A stretch of 64,000 bases of DNA from Pempheris klunzingeri (lineage: Eukaryota > Chordata > Actinopteri > Acropomatiformes > Pempheridae). How positions within the stretch are numbered: position 1 is the stretch's first letter; the number at the start of each line of letters is the position of its first letter. This document shows, one piece after another, positions 47,925-59,800 of this stretch. The translations under genes were made by a program, and so were the position numbers. Location of the stretch: positions 20,382,118-20,446,117 of the forward strand of contig NC_092013.1 in the NCBI RefSeq assembly GCF_042242105.1, in the 5' to 3' direction. The notes beneath the pieces were generated by a model. The model did not search any database. It was not told the origin of the DNA and saw only the letters and a program-made list of their open reading frames with translations.

Positions 47925-50900
47925 ATGGAGCTCCTTTTGCTGGGCTCCCCTTCCAACGCATCTGCACTGTTCCACAATACCAGCATCCCACTAAATGCCA
48001 CTGGGAATTACACCAACAACCAATTCACTGAAGTCAACCTCATCGAAATCCTGGGTCCAAAACGATCTCCCTTCTTCCACCCTGTGACCAGTATTTACCT
48101 TCTCATCTTCCTCACCGGCTTGTCTGGAAACCTGCTCACATGTGCAGTGATAGCAAAGCACAAGAAGATGCGAAACCCCACCAACCTCTACCTGCTGAGC
48201 CTGGCTGTGTCGGACGTCCTCGTGCTTTTGTTCGGGATGCCCCTGGAGATTTACGACCTGTGGCAGAACTACCCGTTCCTCTTTGGCGAGGGTGGCTGCT
48301 ACTTCAAGACCTTCCTCTTCGAGACGGTCTGCTTCGCCTCAATCCTCAACGTCACAGCTCTGAGCGTGGAGCGGTATATAGCTGTGGTGCACCCGCTCAA
48401 AACGCGCTACCTGTCAACCAACCAGCATGCCAAGCGGGTCATCACTATCGTGTGGGTGGTGTCCATGATCTGCGCCATCCCCAACACCTCACTGCACGGC
48501 ATCTTCTACCTGCCAGAGAGGAAGGAGGAGTCGGCCATATGCACTGTGGTGAAGCCCCTGTGGATATACAACATGGTCATGCAGATCACCACTGTGTGCT
48601 TCTACTTTGTGCCCATGGCTGTGATTAGCGTGCTGTACCTGTTGATGGGGCTTCATTTGGGTAGAGAAAGGCGGCAGCCCAGAGGGAGCCTGGGAAAGAA
48701 CTGCAGCAGCAATAACCAGAGGAAGATTAGTGTGAACGGGCGCAGGAGGCAGGTTAACAAGATGCTCTGTAAGTTAATTTTTCTGTACATCTGCTTTCAG
48801 TAAATTTGCGTTACTGTCATAGGCCAAGGTATGAAAGCATATCCCCTCTAATATGTGCTATCAATGCCAGGACGTGTTCCCCGACACAAAACGAGGGCCA
48901 AACACGAGTAATTGTCAATTCTTTGTATGGATCATTTGTATTCTGAGGGGCATCTTTTTGTGTCATGTCTTCTAAGCTTTAGGGCTACATGACAATTCAG
49001 TCACGCACACATGCAGCTCTTACAGTATGCAGTTCACCTACCCCACTGTGAGACCATTTTGCTCTAAATTCCTGTATTTGATTTGCTCCTTTCTTCCCTT
49101 TCAGTCAATTTTGTGTGAGGACTCTAGACGGATGCATCCATTGTTTGAAAATGACTCCACCACATGTAACAAAATAATATATGACAAATGGTTTTGAATT
49201 GCTAAATGAGTCATCTCAAAGGTCCTGATATTTCTGAATCACCAAATACCTGCAAAATTACTGACAGCCACTTAGCCTTAGATAATCAGTGAATGCTAAC
49301 ATGCTAAGCTAAGATGATGAACATGGTAACAAATATACCTGCTAAACCTCAGCATTCTTGTTTTCTCTGATCTTTATGCTGCTTGTTTAATCACAAATAT
49401 TCAATGTTGTAGTGAAATACTCAATTGAAATCAACTTTTTGGGTGCTTTAAGAGGTTTTATTATGAACAGGCATGTTTTGCAGGTACACAGATAGATGTA
49501 ATAATCTATTAATATTAAGATATGTCAAGTTTTTACCAAAGCGTAGCATTTTGTCTCTTGTCACTTGTGTGCGGGTGAGTCAGTACAAACTCAGCCAAAA
49601 TTTCGTCAGACCCTCAGAAATGTATTTAAAGGCAGAGGTTATAACATTGGAGGAAATACAAAGAGTTACTAGATTTTGAAAGTATCCAACCGAAAATATC
49701 CCACTCCCTCAGTTCAGGCTTTCCTCCAATGTTACTCCCCCACAACACATGAACACGCTGCCTGACTAACGTTGGAAGACAAGGCCACAACAGTGATGAG
49801 AAGACCGGCCTTTGCCTCTGTCGGGTCCCTCGTTCATTCCCTACACAATTGCTGACTGACACCATCTCTTAATTTTCCAGTCTAACAAATAAACAGCTCT
49901 TGTTAAATGCCACAATCAAAACTGTCGTCACAATTGTAACATTACCTTTAGCTCACTGGGCTCAGAGGCTGAGCTTCATGCTGTTAGCTCCCTAAATGAC
50001 ATTCTGTTAAGGTCAGCAGCCACTCTCTCTTGTTCTTCAGCTCAGTGGGTGTGTGGTTCATGCTGGTACCTCCAGACAGTCTGTCACTGAGCTGTAATTG
50101 AAATTTTGGCTGCGCTTTCTCTGCCGTTCTTGTGTGACGAGCTCATTAGCTTTAGCCTTGTGGAAGACTCCAGTCATGTGCAACGGGAACACGTGTGGTG
50201 TGCGCACAGGTAGACAGGCATGTAGGTAGACAGGCAGGTTGGCCATCCAATCATTTCATTCAGTCAAAATAAAATGACTGAACTAGTTTGTTATAATCCA
50301 GCTACCTTTTCTTTTTTTTCTTTTTTTTCAAGCTTTTTCATTTGTTAATTGCTGTCGGGTTATTAGGAGAATTTCAACCAATTTAACAAAAAGTGCCTCT
50401 AAAATGAGTTGCAGACCCTGCCTTTAAATTCTTGTAGAGATCCCAAAGCTTCCAAGAATACACATCAGGCTGAATGTTGAGGAAATGTATATAAGCTGAT
50501 GCACGATTCATCTGAAGTCTTTCTTGGGTTTGAATATTTCCCTCAACAGCAATGAAGAGCTAATGCAAAATGAGCCAGAGTATGAATGTGGTTCTGTCAA
50601 ACAGTGCGGAATAAGATTATGTTTCAGACTCTGTTGTTGGGAAAAGAGAGAAACTAAGTGCTGAATCTTTGCCACTCTCACATTTAAAAATATCTTGTCA
50701 GTGTGTGGAGTGCCACCAAGCACCCAACAAAGCTTGACGCCATATGTCCACCATCATAAAGAGCCAAACAGCCTGCCTCTTCAGTGAGAGCACGCTGAGA
50801 GCACGATGCATGTATTGTTAGGAGAACAATGCGAGAGTGCAGCATCCAAGTGATGTTAGCCTGGATTCCTGCACGTGTCCAGTTTTAGCACATCTTTTCA

Positions 50901-51436
50901 CTCCTTCCATCAAAAATACGTAATAGATAAAAGAGACCAGCTATCAAGAAAAGTGTGTAACCAACAAAAAAAACTTTTTTTAACAGCCTTGTTGTCTCTT
51001 GCCTGATTCTCTAGCAATCGTGGTGGCAGTGTTCGGAGTCTGCTGGGCACCGTTCCACATTGAGCGTCTCCTGTGGAGTTCCATCAGCCAGTGGACTGAT
51101 TTGATGCACAACATTTATCAGTACGTCCACATCTTGTCGGGCGTCTTCTTCTACCTCAGCTCAGCAGTCAACCCTATCATCTACAGCCTGCTCTCGACAC
51201 GCTTCAGGGAGTGCTTTCGAGAACTCGTGTGCTCCCACACGGAGGATAACAGCTCTGTCAGAGACTCGCCGCCATTCCCTAAGATCTTACTGGATCCCTC
51301 TGTCTCAAGCTCGAGAGCTCAGGCTGACGGTGAGCACTCCAATGCTTTCATCCCCTTGCTGTCTCCCAACATGACACTGAGCATGGAACTCACATGTGCA
51401 TGTAAAGAGACAGCCTGCAAGACCTCTGCATTCTGA
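47925..51436 (+). CDS. nmur: Neuromedin-U receptor-like GPCR
   Basis: Exons are 47925-48768 and 51015-51436, with donor GTAAGT and acceptor TCTCTAG. The split codon is T|CA. The product is 421 residues, the usual NMUR size. The N-terminus carries several N-glycosylation sites (NAS, NTS, NAT, NYT). Seven membrane segments follow, with GNLLTCAVI (TM1), NLYLLSLAVSD (TM2), the ERY motif after TM3 (LSVERYIAVVHPL), VNKML then CWAPFH (TM6) and NPIIYSLL (TM7). YDLWQNYPFLFG and NTSLHGI are NMUR hallmarks. It should bind neuromedin U or S at the cell surface and signal through Gq. Some blocks match NMUR1 (NVTALSVERY, SQWTD) and others NMUR2 (GPKRS, HIERL), so the subtype is unresolved; a fish nmur3 is possible. 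The intron just before TM6 is conserved in this receptor group. The Met at 47925 is the first ATG in this exon's open frame; a further 5' exon is possible. Confidence 0.95.
48769..51014 (+). other. Intron of the neuromedin receptor gene
   Basis: 2.2-kb phase-1 intron with a repeat fragment at about 49225-49335 ('gctaacatgctaagctaagatg', a common fish repeat) and a T-rich run near 50310. No other exon seen. Confidence 0.8.
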
Positions 51437-51613
51437 GATTTGATTGGAATAAGCTAAAAACATGTGAATAACAATGAGTTTTATACCTTCTTGCCAATAG
51501 TTAGATGAGAAGATTGATAGACTCTCATATCTGTGAAATATGAAGCTATTGCCAGACGTTGGTTAAAGACAGGAAACGGGAGAAAAGGGAACCAAAGCTA
51601 CCTACCAGCGCCC

Positions 51614-51889
51614 AAAGGTCCCATATTCTGCTCATTTTAAAGTTCATACCTATATTTGGAGGCCCTACTACAGTTCAAAAAACACAAATCTCTTCTCTTA
51701 GCAGACATGGCTGCTGCAGCTGTTTTATGACATCATAAGGGGAACAAAATCCAAACGATGCGTTTTCACAAACATTTACTGAAAGTTGGAGCAGTACTCA
51801 TAGTTTGGCGGTCGTTAGGCACACCCGAGACACATATATGTGTTGAAAAGACATTAAAAAGGGCATTTTTCACAACATGGGACCTTTAA
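51614..51889. mobile_element. TIR-bounded MITE (AAAGGTCCCAT family)
   Basis: The left end AAAGGTCCCATATTCTGCTC and the right end '...gagggc'-type sequence finishing catgggaccttt are inverted (AAAGGTCCCATG in reverse). The element is about 276 bp with no coding capacity. It lies in the 3' UTR or downstream region of the receptor gene. Confidence 0.7.
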
Positions 51890-51964
51890 ATGTCTACCAA
51901 CACATAAACACATTTCATCATGTTTGTTTAATCCGTAGAAATCCAAAATGTAAATAACATTTAT

Positions 51965-52058
51965 CAGACGTGAGAGTTGTATTGATCTTCTCGTCTAACT
52001 CTCGCCAAGAGAGTGAATAAGCCAATTTCCCAAAATGTCAAATTGCTCCTTTAAACTT
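51965..52058 (+). repeat. Fragment of the aactattcctttaa MITE family
   Basis: 'gatcttctcgtctaactctcgccaagagagtgaataagcc', then 'aaaatgtcaaattgctcctttaa', matches the end of the copies at 28862 and 54934. Confidence 0.65.
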
Positions 52059-52486
52059 ATCACATGTCACTAAAGAGCTTGTATGTGAACTCTGATTTGG
52101 TTTGCTTTTTGTGACGACGGATAACATTGTGCAACAGTGCCTGCATATTCCACCTGCTGTCTTATTCTGTAACTGCTGTATGCCTTAGAGGATGCATCCA
52201 GAGTGAAAGTGGGACAATGAAACGTGATCTGAATGATAACGTGTTGTTCATTATTCTTTTTTTCTGTATTTTGTTAATTGATGTGTTGCTAAGCAGAAAA
52301 AAAACAGGTCAAATATTTCTCTGTGATTCTTTGGGACTTGTTAACCAAGACTCTAATGCTCTACTGTTAGCTTTTCCTAATGTTGTTTTGTCTCTTGTTG
52401 CACGACCAGCACATGATTTGATCGATGGGTTAACTTTTGTTCGCTGTAGTGGCAACGCTGAAAGTGGCTATTGTGCAATTTAAATT

Positions 52487-52492
52487 AATAAA
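52487..52492 (+). promoter_or_regulatory. Candidate polyadenylation signal of the receptor gene
   Basis: AATAAA about 1.05 kb after the stop, in AT-rich sequence. Confidence 0.3.
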
Positions 52493-52499
52493 TGTTGGA

Positions 52500-53510
52500 G
52501 CTGTGCAGACAAAGCTACCAGTAGTATTATTTTCTGCCTTACCTGTGTTAAGTGCTGTTTGTTTTGTTAACTGAAATATGGATGTAGCATAATGGTGTGT
52601 GATTGTTACCGAAGGCTGCATAAGCTTCATTTGACATCTTATCCAAAATGCCTCAGCCTCAGCAAGAGCAGAGAATCAACATGTGGTATAATTTGCATGT
52701 TGGTACACTTTTATTGCAGTGTCAGTTACAATATTGCATGACCCAAATTATATTTTCTTCCCACCACACATAAGAATGAGCTTTAATCTGTGGGCTACAG
52801 CAACATTGCATTGCATGGTTGAATGCCAATTTCAGTATATTTCACCCGCAGCTGGACAAAGTGGATACAGTACATTTATTTTTTAGGCTGTATTGCCTTC
52901 ACATTCCCTCGATATCACTCATTGCATCTAATGCTTCAAGAGTAAGCCACATTTTCAATATCTATTTCATTTTCATCACTCTGTCAGACAGGCAATCTAA
53001 CATAAAAGGTAAAACATCAGCCTTTGTCTCACGAGAAACATTTTCATACGCTTGAATCTGTCATTTTCCTACCGCAGTCTGGCCAGCGTATTATTAATAT
53101 TGATGTTAGAGGTCTGGACAAATTTTGAGTACATTTTTAGGGATTAAACAGCAATGAGGCACACAGGCAACCAAAAGCCTCTCTGTCCTAAATCACTTCT
53201 TGTTTGGAGCCAAAATATTTAGCATCTTAGTCACATGTAAGTGCATGATTGTTGACATTAATCAGCAGTTTCATACTTGTGGCAACAACAGTATTTAAAT
53301 TAAAGTGATGCATATTCACATTTGCCATGAAAATGTCCTGATTTTAGCTGCCACAAGCACAGTGAATAGTCACATATGAAATTCAACCATTTGTTTCCTT
53401 CACAAACAGAGTTTAAATATGTATGAGCCGATGAGCTCGAGGAACTGCAGTCATGGTCGAAGAATTGAAAATTCATTGTATGGAAATATTCATGTAGATG
53501 ACCACAACAG
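52500..53510. other. Intergenic DNA between convergent genes
   Basis: The receptor gene (plus) and lactbl1 (minus) point toward each other here. No exon seen. Confidence 0.5.
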
Positions 53511-53513
53511 GAG

Positions 53514-53519
53514 TTTATT
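53514..53519 (-). promoter_or_regulatory. Candidate lactbl1 polyadenylation signal
   Basis: AATAAA on the minus strand (TTTATT on plus), about 335 bases after the lactbl1 stop. Confidence 0.4.
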
Positions 53520-53853
53520 GTTAGCCAGTGTTAAGCAGCTCTCTTTCAAGAAAACTCAAGGACAGAAAGACCAAGACAATGTCGGAGTGGGTTTAAATGA
53601 AAGCAGGAAAAACACAAGCACTGTATCACCATAATGTGAATGTTTAGTCAGGAGGCATGATAAAGGACCAGTGCGAGGAGGACAGTCATATACATACATT
53701 TCAGCAGAGAAACAAATTAATTTTCTGCGCAAGACATTGCACATATTGCCGTCCTTCTCTGGGCTCTCTGTCAATCAAGAGCACAATCCTATCTTTGACC
53801 GCCAAAACGACCCCAACTTTTCCATTTGGTCTTTCAATACCCACTGCTGCAGT

Positions 53854-56800
53854 TCAGCTTGAGAAGGTTGGTCTGCGGGCTATTCTGACCACATTATACG
53901 TGTTCAGTCCTGGTGCGTCGAAACCAGGGGACAAACCCCGCTTATCAAACGTGTAGAAGTTAAATAACTGGCCATCTTGGGCCTCCAGGGACACCGAGGC
54001 TGTGCCGACTCGCAAAACACACGGGTACTCTTTTTCAAAAACCACTCTGAACACCCGCTCAACCAGGTAGTTGAGCTTTATTGTCCTGTACTTTTCTGGG
54101 ATCAGCTCCTCAATCTGAGGCCCAAACTGTTGCATGATCAGAACTCCATCTGGCCCGACTTTGATCTCGTAGAAGGTGATGTTGCTGTAGGTGAAAAAGC
54201 CAATGTAAGGATCTGGACTTGGTGGAGCAAAGAGGATCTTCTTGGCTTCCCTGAAGGCTTTTTCTATGGCTGGGATGATATGGTTATAGGCTTTGGTGGC
54301 CACATCCTGGTTCTGAGACCGGCTGCCAGCCATTAGCACCACCAGACCGAGCTTTAGTCTGGGTACCAGGGAGAAGGTGGCTGAGTAGCCGTCCAGATCG
54401 CCGTCTTTACGCACCATCTCATAGCCCATCTGCTCATTCACCTCCCACGGCGTCCCAGTACGGTTGGCAAAATAGTCCTTATCGCACCTGAAGAGTGGGG
54501 TCAGCATGATCTTCAAGGAGTCGGGCTCCAGCAGCTTGCGGTGATAAGCACCCAGCAGCATCATGGCGAGCTTGGCCAAGTCTGCGGCCGTGGAGAACAT
54601 CTGACCTGAAGGTCGGTACCAACCTAGGTCATAGAGAGGGGCTGGTTTTCCGCTGGAGTACACTCCCACAGCCATCTGGCTCTGGAGCCCCGGGGTGATG
54701 TCGAAACCAGTGTCCTCCATCCCCAGCCGGTCCAGGATGTTGTCTGTGATCCACCGCTGGTAGTCAACGGCGGCCACTCGCTCGGCCATTACATGAGCCA
54801 GCAGGGAGAAGGCGAGGTTGCTGTAGTGACATCTAGAGGGATGTCAGAAAGAGATGGACAGAGTCTCAAAGATCTGGTTCTTCATGCAGCAAATAAGAGA
54901 AATATCTTCCATGTTGAAACTTGTCTCCTATCTTGAAGAAATAGTTCAATATTTTGGGCAGTATGTTTAGAAGCTTTCATGTAAAGAGGGAAATGAGATG
55001 GTCGATGCCATTCTTGTATTTGTATGATCATATGAAGTTACAGCCATCTGCCATGCAGTTCAGCCTAGCACAAAGACTGACAGCAGAGGGAAATTAGCCT
55101 TACTCAAATTATGACATTCATGCTTAATATTGTACATGACCATTAATAAATAAAAGAACAAATAAAATAAAGTAAAGATCAGTGAGAGTTCAGGGAGTCA
55201 CTGCTTCCGACTAAGACTTTTTCTGTCACATAAACCCTTGTAACTCCAAACCACTTTTATCATCATGTATCACTCTCGACAACAAAGCGATTTCCTAAAA
55301 TGCCAAACTATTGCTTTAAACAGTATTGTGCAAAGAGTGTTGTTGTGAACAAATGATTAAGGCCCTCACATCCAATCTGCATGAAGAAGTTTCATCAGTG
55401 TTAAAACAGTGACGGATTTAAAGGTTTTAAATTTTGATCTTATGTTAAGTATGAAATGCATATATCCTAAACTCTGGAATTCAGTGCCAAAGACTCCCCT
55501 GCAGCTTTAATAAAGATCTCTGAGACATTAACATGTTAAACATGTTTCTTCACTGAAAGGTTACATGTTTTGCCAATCAGTGTAATATTGCATGCACAGA
55601 CAGATACAGAATGTGAAAATTTGTCCAATTAGATTTGACATTCATTCATGAAATCCTCCACAGGCCAAATTAACTCTTTTTTACAAAGTGAAATGTAGAG
55701 GGTGATTTATATCAGTGAGACCTGGTATTATATAGGCAGTATTGCCCTTCAGTGTCACATACACTACTCACAAAAAGCTAGGGATATTCGGCTTTCAGGT
55801 GAAATTTCAGGATGAACCTAAAATGCATTCTAACCTTTCCAGGTGAACTTAATGTGACCTTCTCTAAACTTTTGAATGCACATGTCCAACTGTTCAGTGT
55901 CTCAGTACTTTTTGCACAAGTTGCTGTTCTCTAACAAGAAGCTTAACAGCAACATTCATAACAGGTTTGATCCATGAATCGACCGATACATTTCCTGCTT
56001 CAGTTAGAATTGGTATTTAAACAGTCCTCCTCATCCTGCTGTTCACATTCTGACATCATGAGACCAAGACGACACCTAACAGTTGATCAGCAGCACCTCA
56101 ACACTGGAGGCTTCAAACAGGAAGTCCTCAGACGGAGGTGTTCACTGAGCTTAGAGGGTCACAGAGTGTCATCAGGAGGTTGTAACAGTAATACAGAGAC
56201 TGGAAGAGTCACAGAAAGGAGAGGAGTGGACGTCCTTTGGCCACATCCCAATTTATTGAGGCACAATTTTTTTTGTTGTTGTGGTATACCTACCACTGTT
56301 GTTAGATTTTCTTTCAATAAATTGTTTAAGATGAAGAAATGACCATTGCATGCTTCTACTTAAATGCCCTACTTTCATGATATAATATCACTGTAGCATT
56401 CACTTTTTACATTTTCCATAAATTTCACCTGAAAGTCGAATATCCCTAACTTTTTGTGAGTAGTGTATTTTGACTTTTAACAACAGTGCCTTCATTAAAT
56501 ATGAGCCAATAAACAGACCATAATGAATACAGACATTCATACCATTTCTTATGATTTCCGCTTCTACAATAGTTTGTTTCTATTTCTCTTTCCACAGTAA
56601 AATCTGCATCTGGAAATCAGCATAATAAATCTTACTTGGTGCCTGGGTCTGCGACAAGGACATCATCTTGTAGCAGATTGATTGCAGATTGTGTTTTTCC
56701 TTTCCAAAGCAGATTTGTGGCCCGGAGTCTCCGAGGCAGACCTGGATCAGTCCACAGTGAAACGGTGTTGAATGATAATTAGAATTAGTGAATAAAAACA

Positions 56801-59800
56801 ACAAACATAACAGGTCTTCTCTCTATCCTGCTTAAGGAAATATCTCTTCACTTTGTTGATTTGTCTGATTGTTATTGCGTTCCGCTTTGTAGATCAGTGA
56901 CAAATTCACAGCCCTCTGAACACGATGATTATGTTCAGCCTTGATGCTTTGATGGTTAAACTGAGCCAGGCTCGGATATCTAAGGATTTATGGCTCTTCT
57001 TGCCTCAGGAGTTTCTCTCATCTTTTATATTATTCCAATGAACTATTGAAAAATAGAAAAGCTTTGGCAGATAAACAGGTGTCTGCTTATGCATGACCAT
57101 GGCAAATGTTTTGCTGTGTCAATATATGGATGCAACTAAAAGATTCTTTCGCGGATATCCGTTGAGACCTCTAAAAACAAACACATTTATTTTTAATCTT
57201 TTTTGCCATTTACAGTGCCTGGCTGTTCATATCTACTTCATACTTCTGATGACAAACACGGTGAATTTCTCAATTACTAGATTGATTGTTTGGCATAAAA
57301 AAAATGTCAGAAAATGACTTAAACAATTGTCACGATATTTGCTGATTAATTTTCATTCAGATTGACTAACTACAAAAAGAATATGCCAACCAAAATGTAG
57401 TACAGATTAGGGGACATACTTCTACCTTCTACCATATTACAGCAGTTGGCTCCCAGAATCATTTAAATTGGAAGTTGCTCTGTATCATCCTCTGTCTGTA
57501 CCTGAAAGCTGGCTCGCCATCCTTCGCAAGGTGACGGAGGAGGAGCGGATCTGAACCTCTCCGCTGTCCAGAAATATCAGGCCATCTGTCACATATTTCA
57601 GCTCAGAGTCTCTCGTCTTCCCCAGAGGGTTTTTGATGGTGAAGTTCTCCACGTATTTTTCCAGAGGGTCATCAAGGGAGCCAATCTTCCCATCCTCCCA
57701 CAGTTTGTACAGCATCAGCGTCGGGAAGATTTTAGATAGGCTGGCAATTCTGAAAGACAGATAACAGAGCAAGGCAATTGTTCTTCAGTGTGACAGAAAA
57801 TACCTCACAAGTGTTGGCACGCTGTTGCACTGTTTTTGTTTACTGCAATCTCGGGTCTCGCCTCCCTGCTTTGCTTTCCTTCTTACTTTCCATCAATTCT
57901 CCATTCGGGTGAGTGTCTGCCACAAAGTCCTTAACGCAGCAGCCCAGGCCTTGTGCTGGCATCCCCCCTCTCTCTCTCCTGCCTTTCCCATCTATGGTAC
58001 TAGTCTAACATGGCTAACATGCTCATGGCGTATCCTCCAGGTGACCCCAGCTGACTCCTTTCAGCTCAAAATGACTCTGAGAAGTGTAGTGGGGCAGAGA
58101 GTCTAAGCGGGCTGGTTATATTATACATTGAGAATGAAAAAGCAGACAAACACAAAACATGCTCAGACAGGTGACTACAACTGCATACTTATTGATTTTC
58201 ACTGATTGTGTGTGTGTGTGTGCTGAGTGTAACAGTGTCGTCTCCCCTTTTGCTTTAATATGCGTGTTCGTGGCTACTGTTGACTTTGTTTGTATTGTCT
58301 GCACCCCTCTGCTATGGTGATGATTTATTCTGCTGTTCAAGCAGCAGTTTATATGTTAATTCTGTAGCCTAACATTGATTGTTGCCCCCACTGTGGTGTC
58401 CATAGCTCCTTTTATCTATTGTTGGCCACTTCTGTGTATTTCTCTGAGTTTTTTCTTTATTTCTGGTCAATTCTAGTTCGGGGACACTGAGGAGGGCAGC
58501 TGTATATTCGAAATATATAATCACTGGTATGCACAGTCTGCACATGAGGTTCATATCCTCCACTAGGCTGATGTTCCACTAGTCTGTATGCACTTTATTT
58601 TGCAGCCTAAAGGCGTTTTTTAATTCAGTAGCTCTTCCATAGAACAGTATCATCATCATACTTGAAAAATGTAACACAGTAATGTTTAAACTCACAGTAT
58701 TTTAACTCACTAACATTACTTTAACTTGAGCGAAATATTCTAGTACTCCTTCCCCTCTAGATTTGGGTTAAGTTTTTTTTAAGGGATTTAGATTCTTTTT
58801 TTGTGTGGAGTGTGTGATTGTGCTGTGTCTTCAATATGAATAAAAATGTACCTAAAATGCTACAAAATTCAATGATTCAAATCAAGGTCCCCACTGCAGG
58901 GACCTAATGTGAGTAAAGAGCTGCTTTTTTTAAGTATAGGTGCATATTAAAAAGGTCGTTTTTCACATGAAACACATGGATGAGTACCGTCTGACAGCAA
59001 ACAGCCTGTGAAGTCAATTTCTTCCGCTCAATTCATCTCGTCAAAAACACAAATTGCGAACTAATTCCCAACACTCACATGGCGCAACTTATTTCTGAAT
59101 GTTGAATATAATTTAATCCTCACGGTTTGCAGCGCTGTGATTTGGAAGATGGGCACTCGTGTTGAACGCTCACAGACGTGTCATCAACGGTGCTCGCCAC
59201 GGCTGAACAAATTGCCAGCTGCATCAAAAATCATTCATTGTGGGAAAAATACTTAAATGGAGTGCTAGCCCTTTCAGGAGAAACTGTGAGTCAGAGCACT
59301 CAAAGTACATGTGATAGAAATCAATAAATCTTTAAATGTCACATCTTCAAAGGGTAAATGTGCTGGAGACGAGTTTCTCATACATGCTATCTTTTAAAAA
59401 AAAAGATGTTCCATGAATTTTACACCAAGACGACACAGCGCTGCTATCTTCTGTGGCTCTGGAGAAGTTTTCTAAAGTCTGAGAATGAATCAGGGCTTTC
59501 TTGATATGGGCTTGAAGAACTCACTGAGTGTGAGATGTGGGCATTCGTCAGACAGAGACAGTCAAATGAAAGATTCGTCACCGAAATTGTAGGTTCTCAG
59601 CTTTGAGACGAAAAGTCAAAAAAGTTTGTCTTTCTCAAATCCCCCAACTTAATGGAAGTACCCCTTTAAGTCGCTGCGTTAATACTTCTGTGTTTTTTAG
59701 CCCCAGTATGTCGACCCACCACTTTGGTCCGGACTGAAATGTCTCAACAATTACTAGGTTGCTGTGATATTTGGTGCAGACGTTCCTCCCTCCCTCAGGA

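Larger units (their letters stand above)
54833..56635 (-). other. lactbl1 intron 4 in this window
   Basis: Phase-2 intron filled largely by the MITE at 54934 and the Tc1-like element at 55762. Confidence 0.85.

Noticed and set aside
48140-48628. 162-codon open frame inside the receptor exon
   Set aside because: It is an out-of-frame shadow of the neuromedin-receptor coding exon.
53977-54336. 119-codon plus-strand open frame
   Set aside because: It is antisense to the last lactbl1 exon, whose minus-strand reading has clear family motifs.
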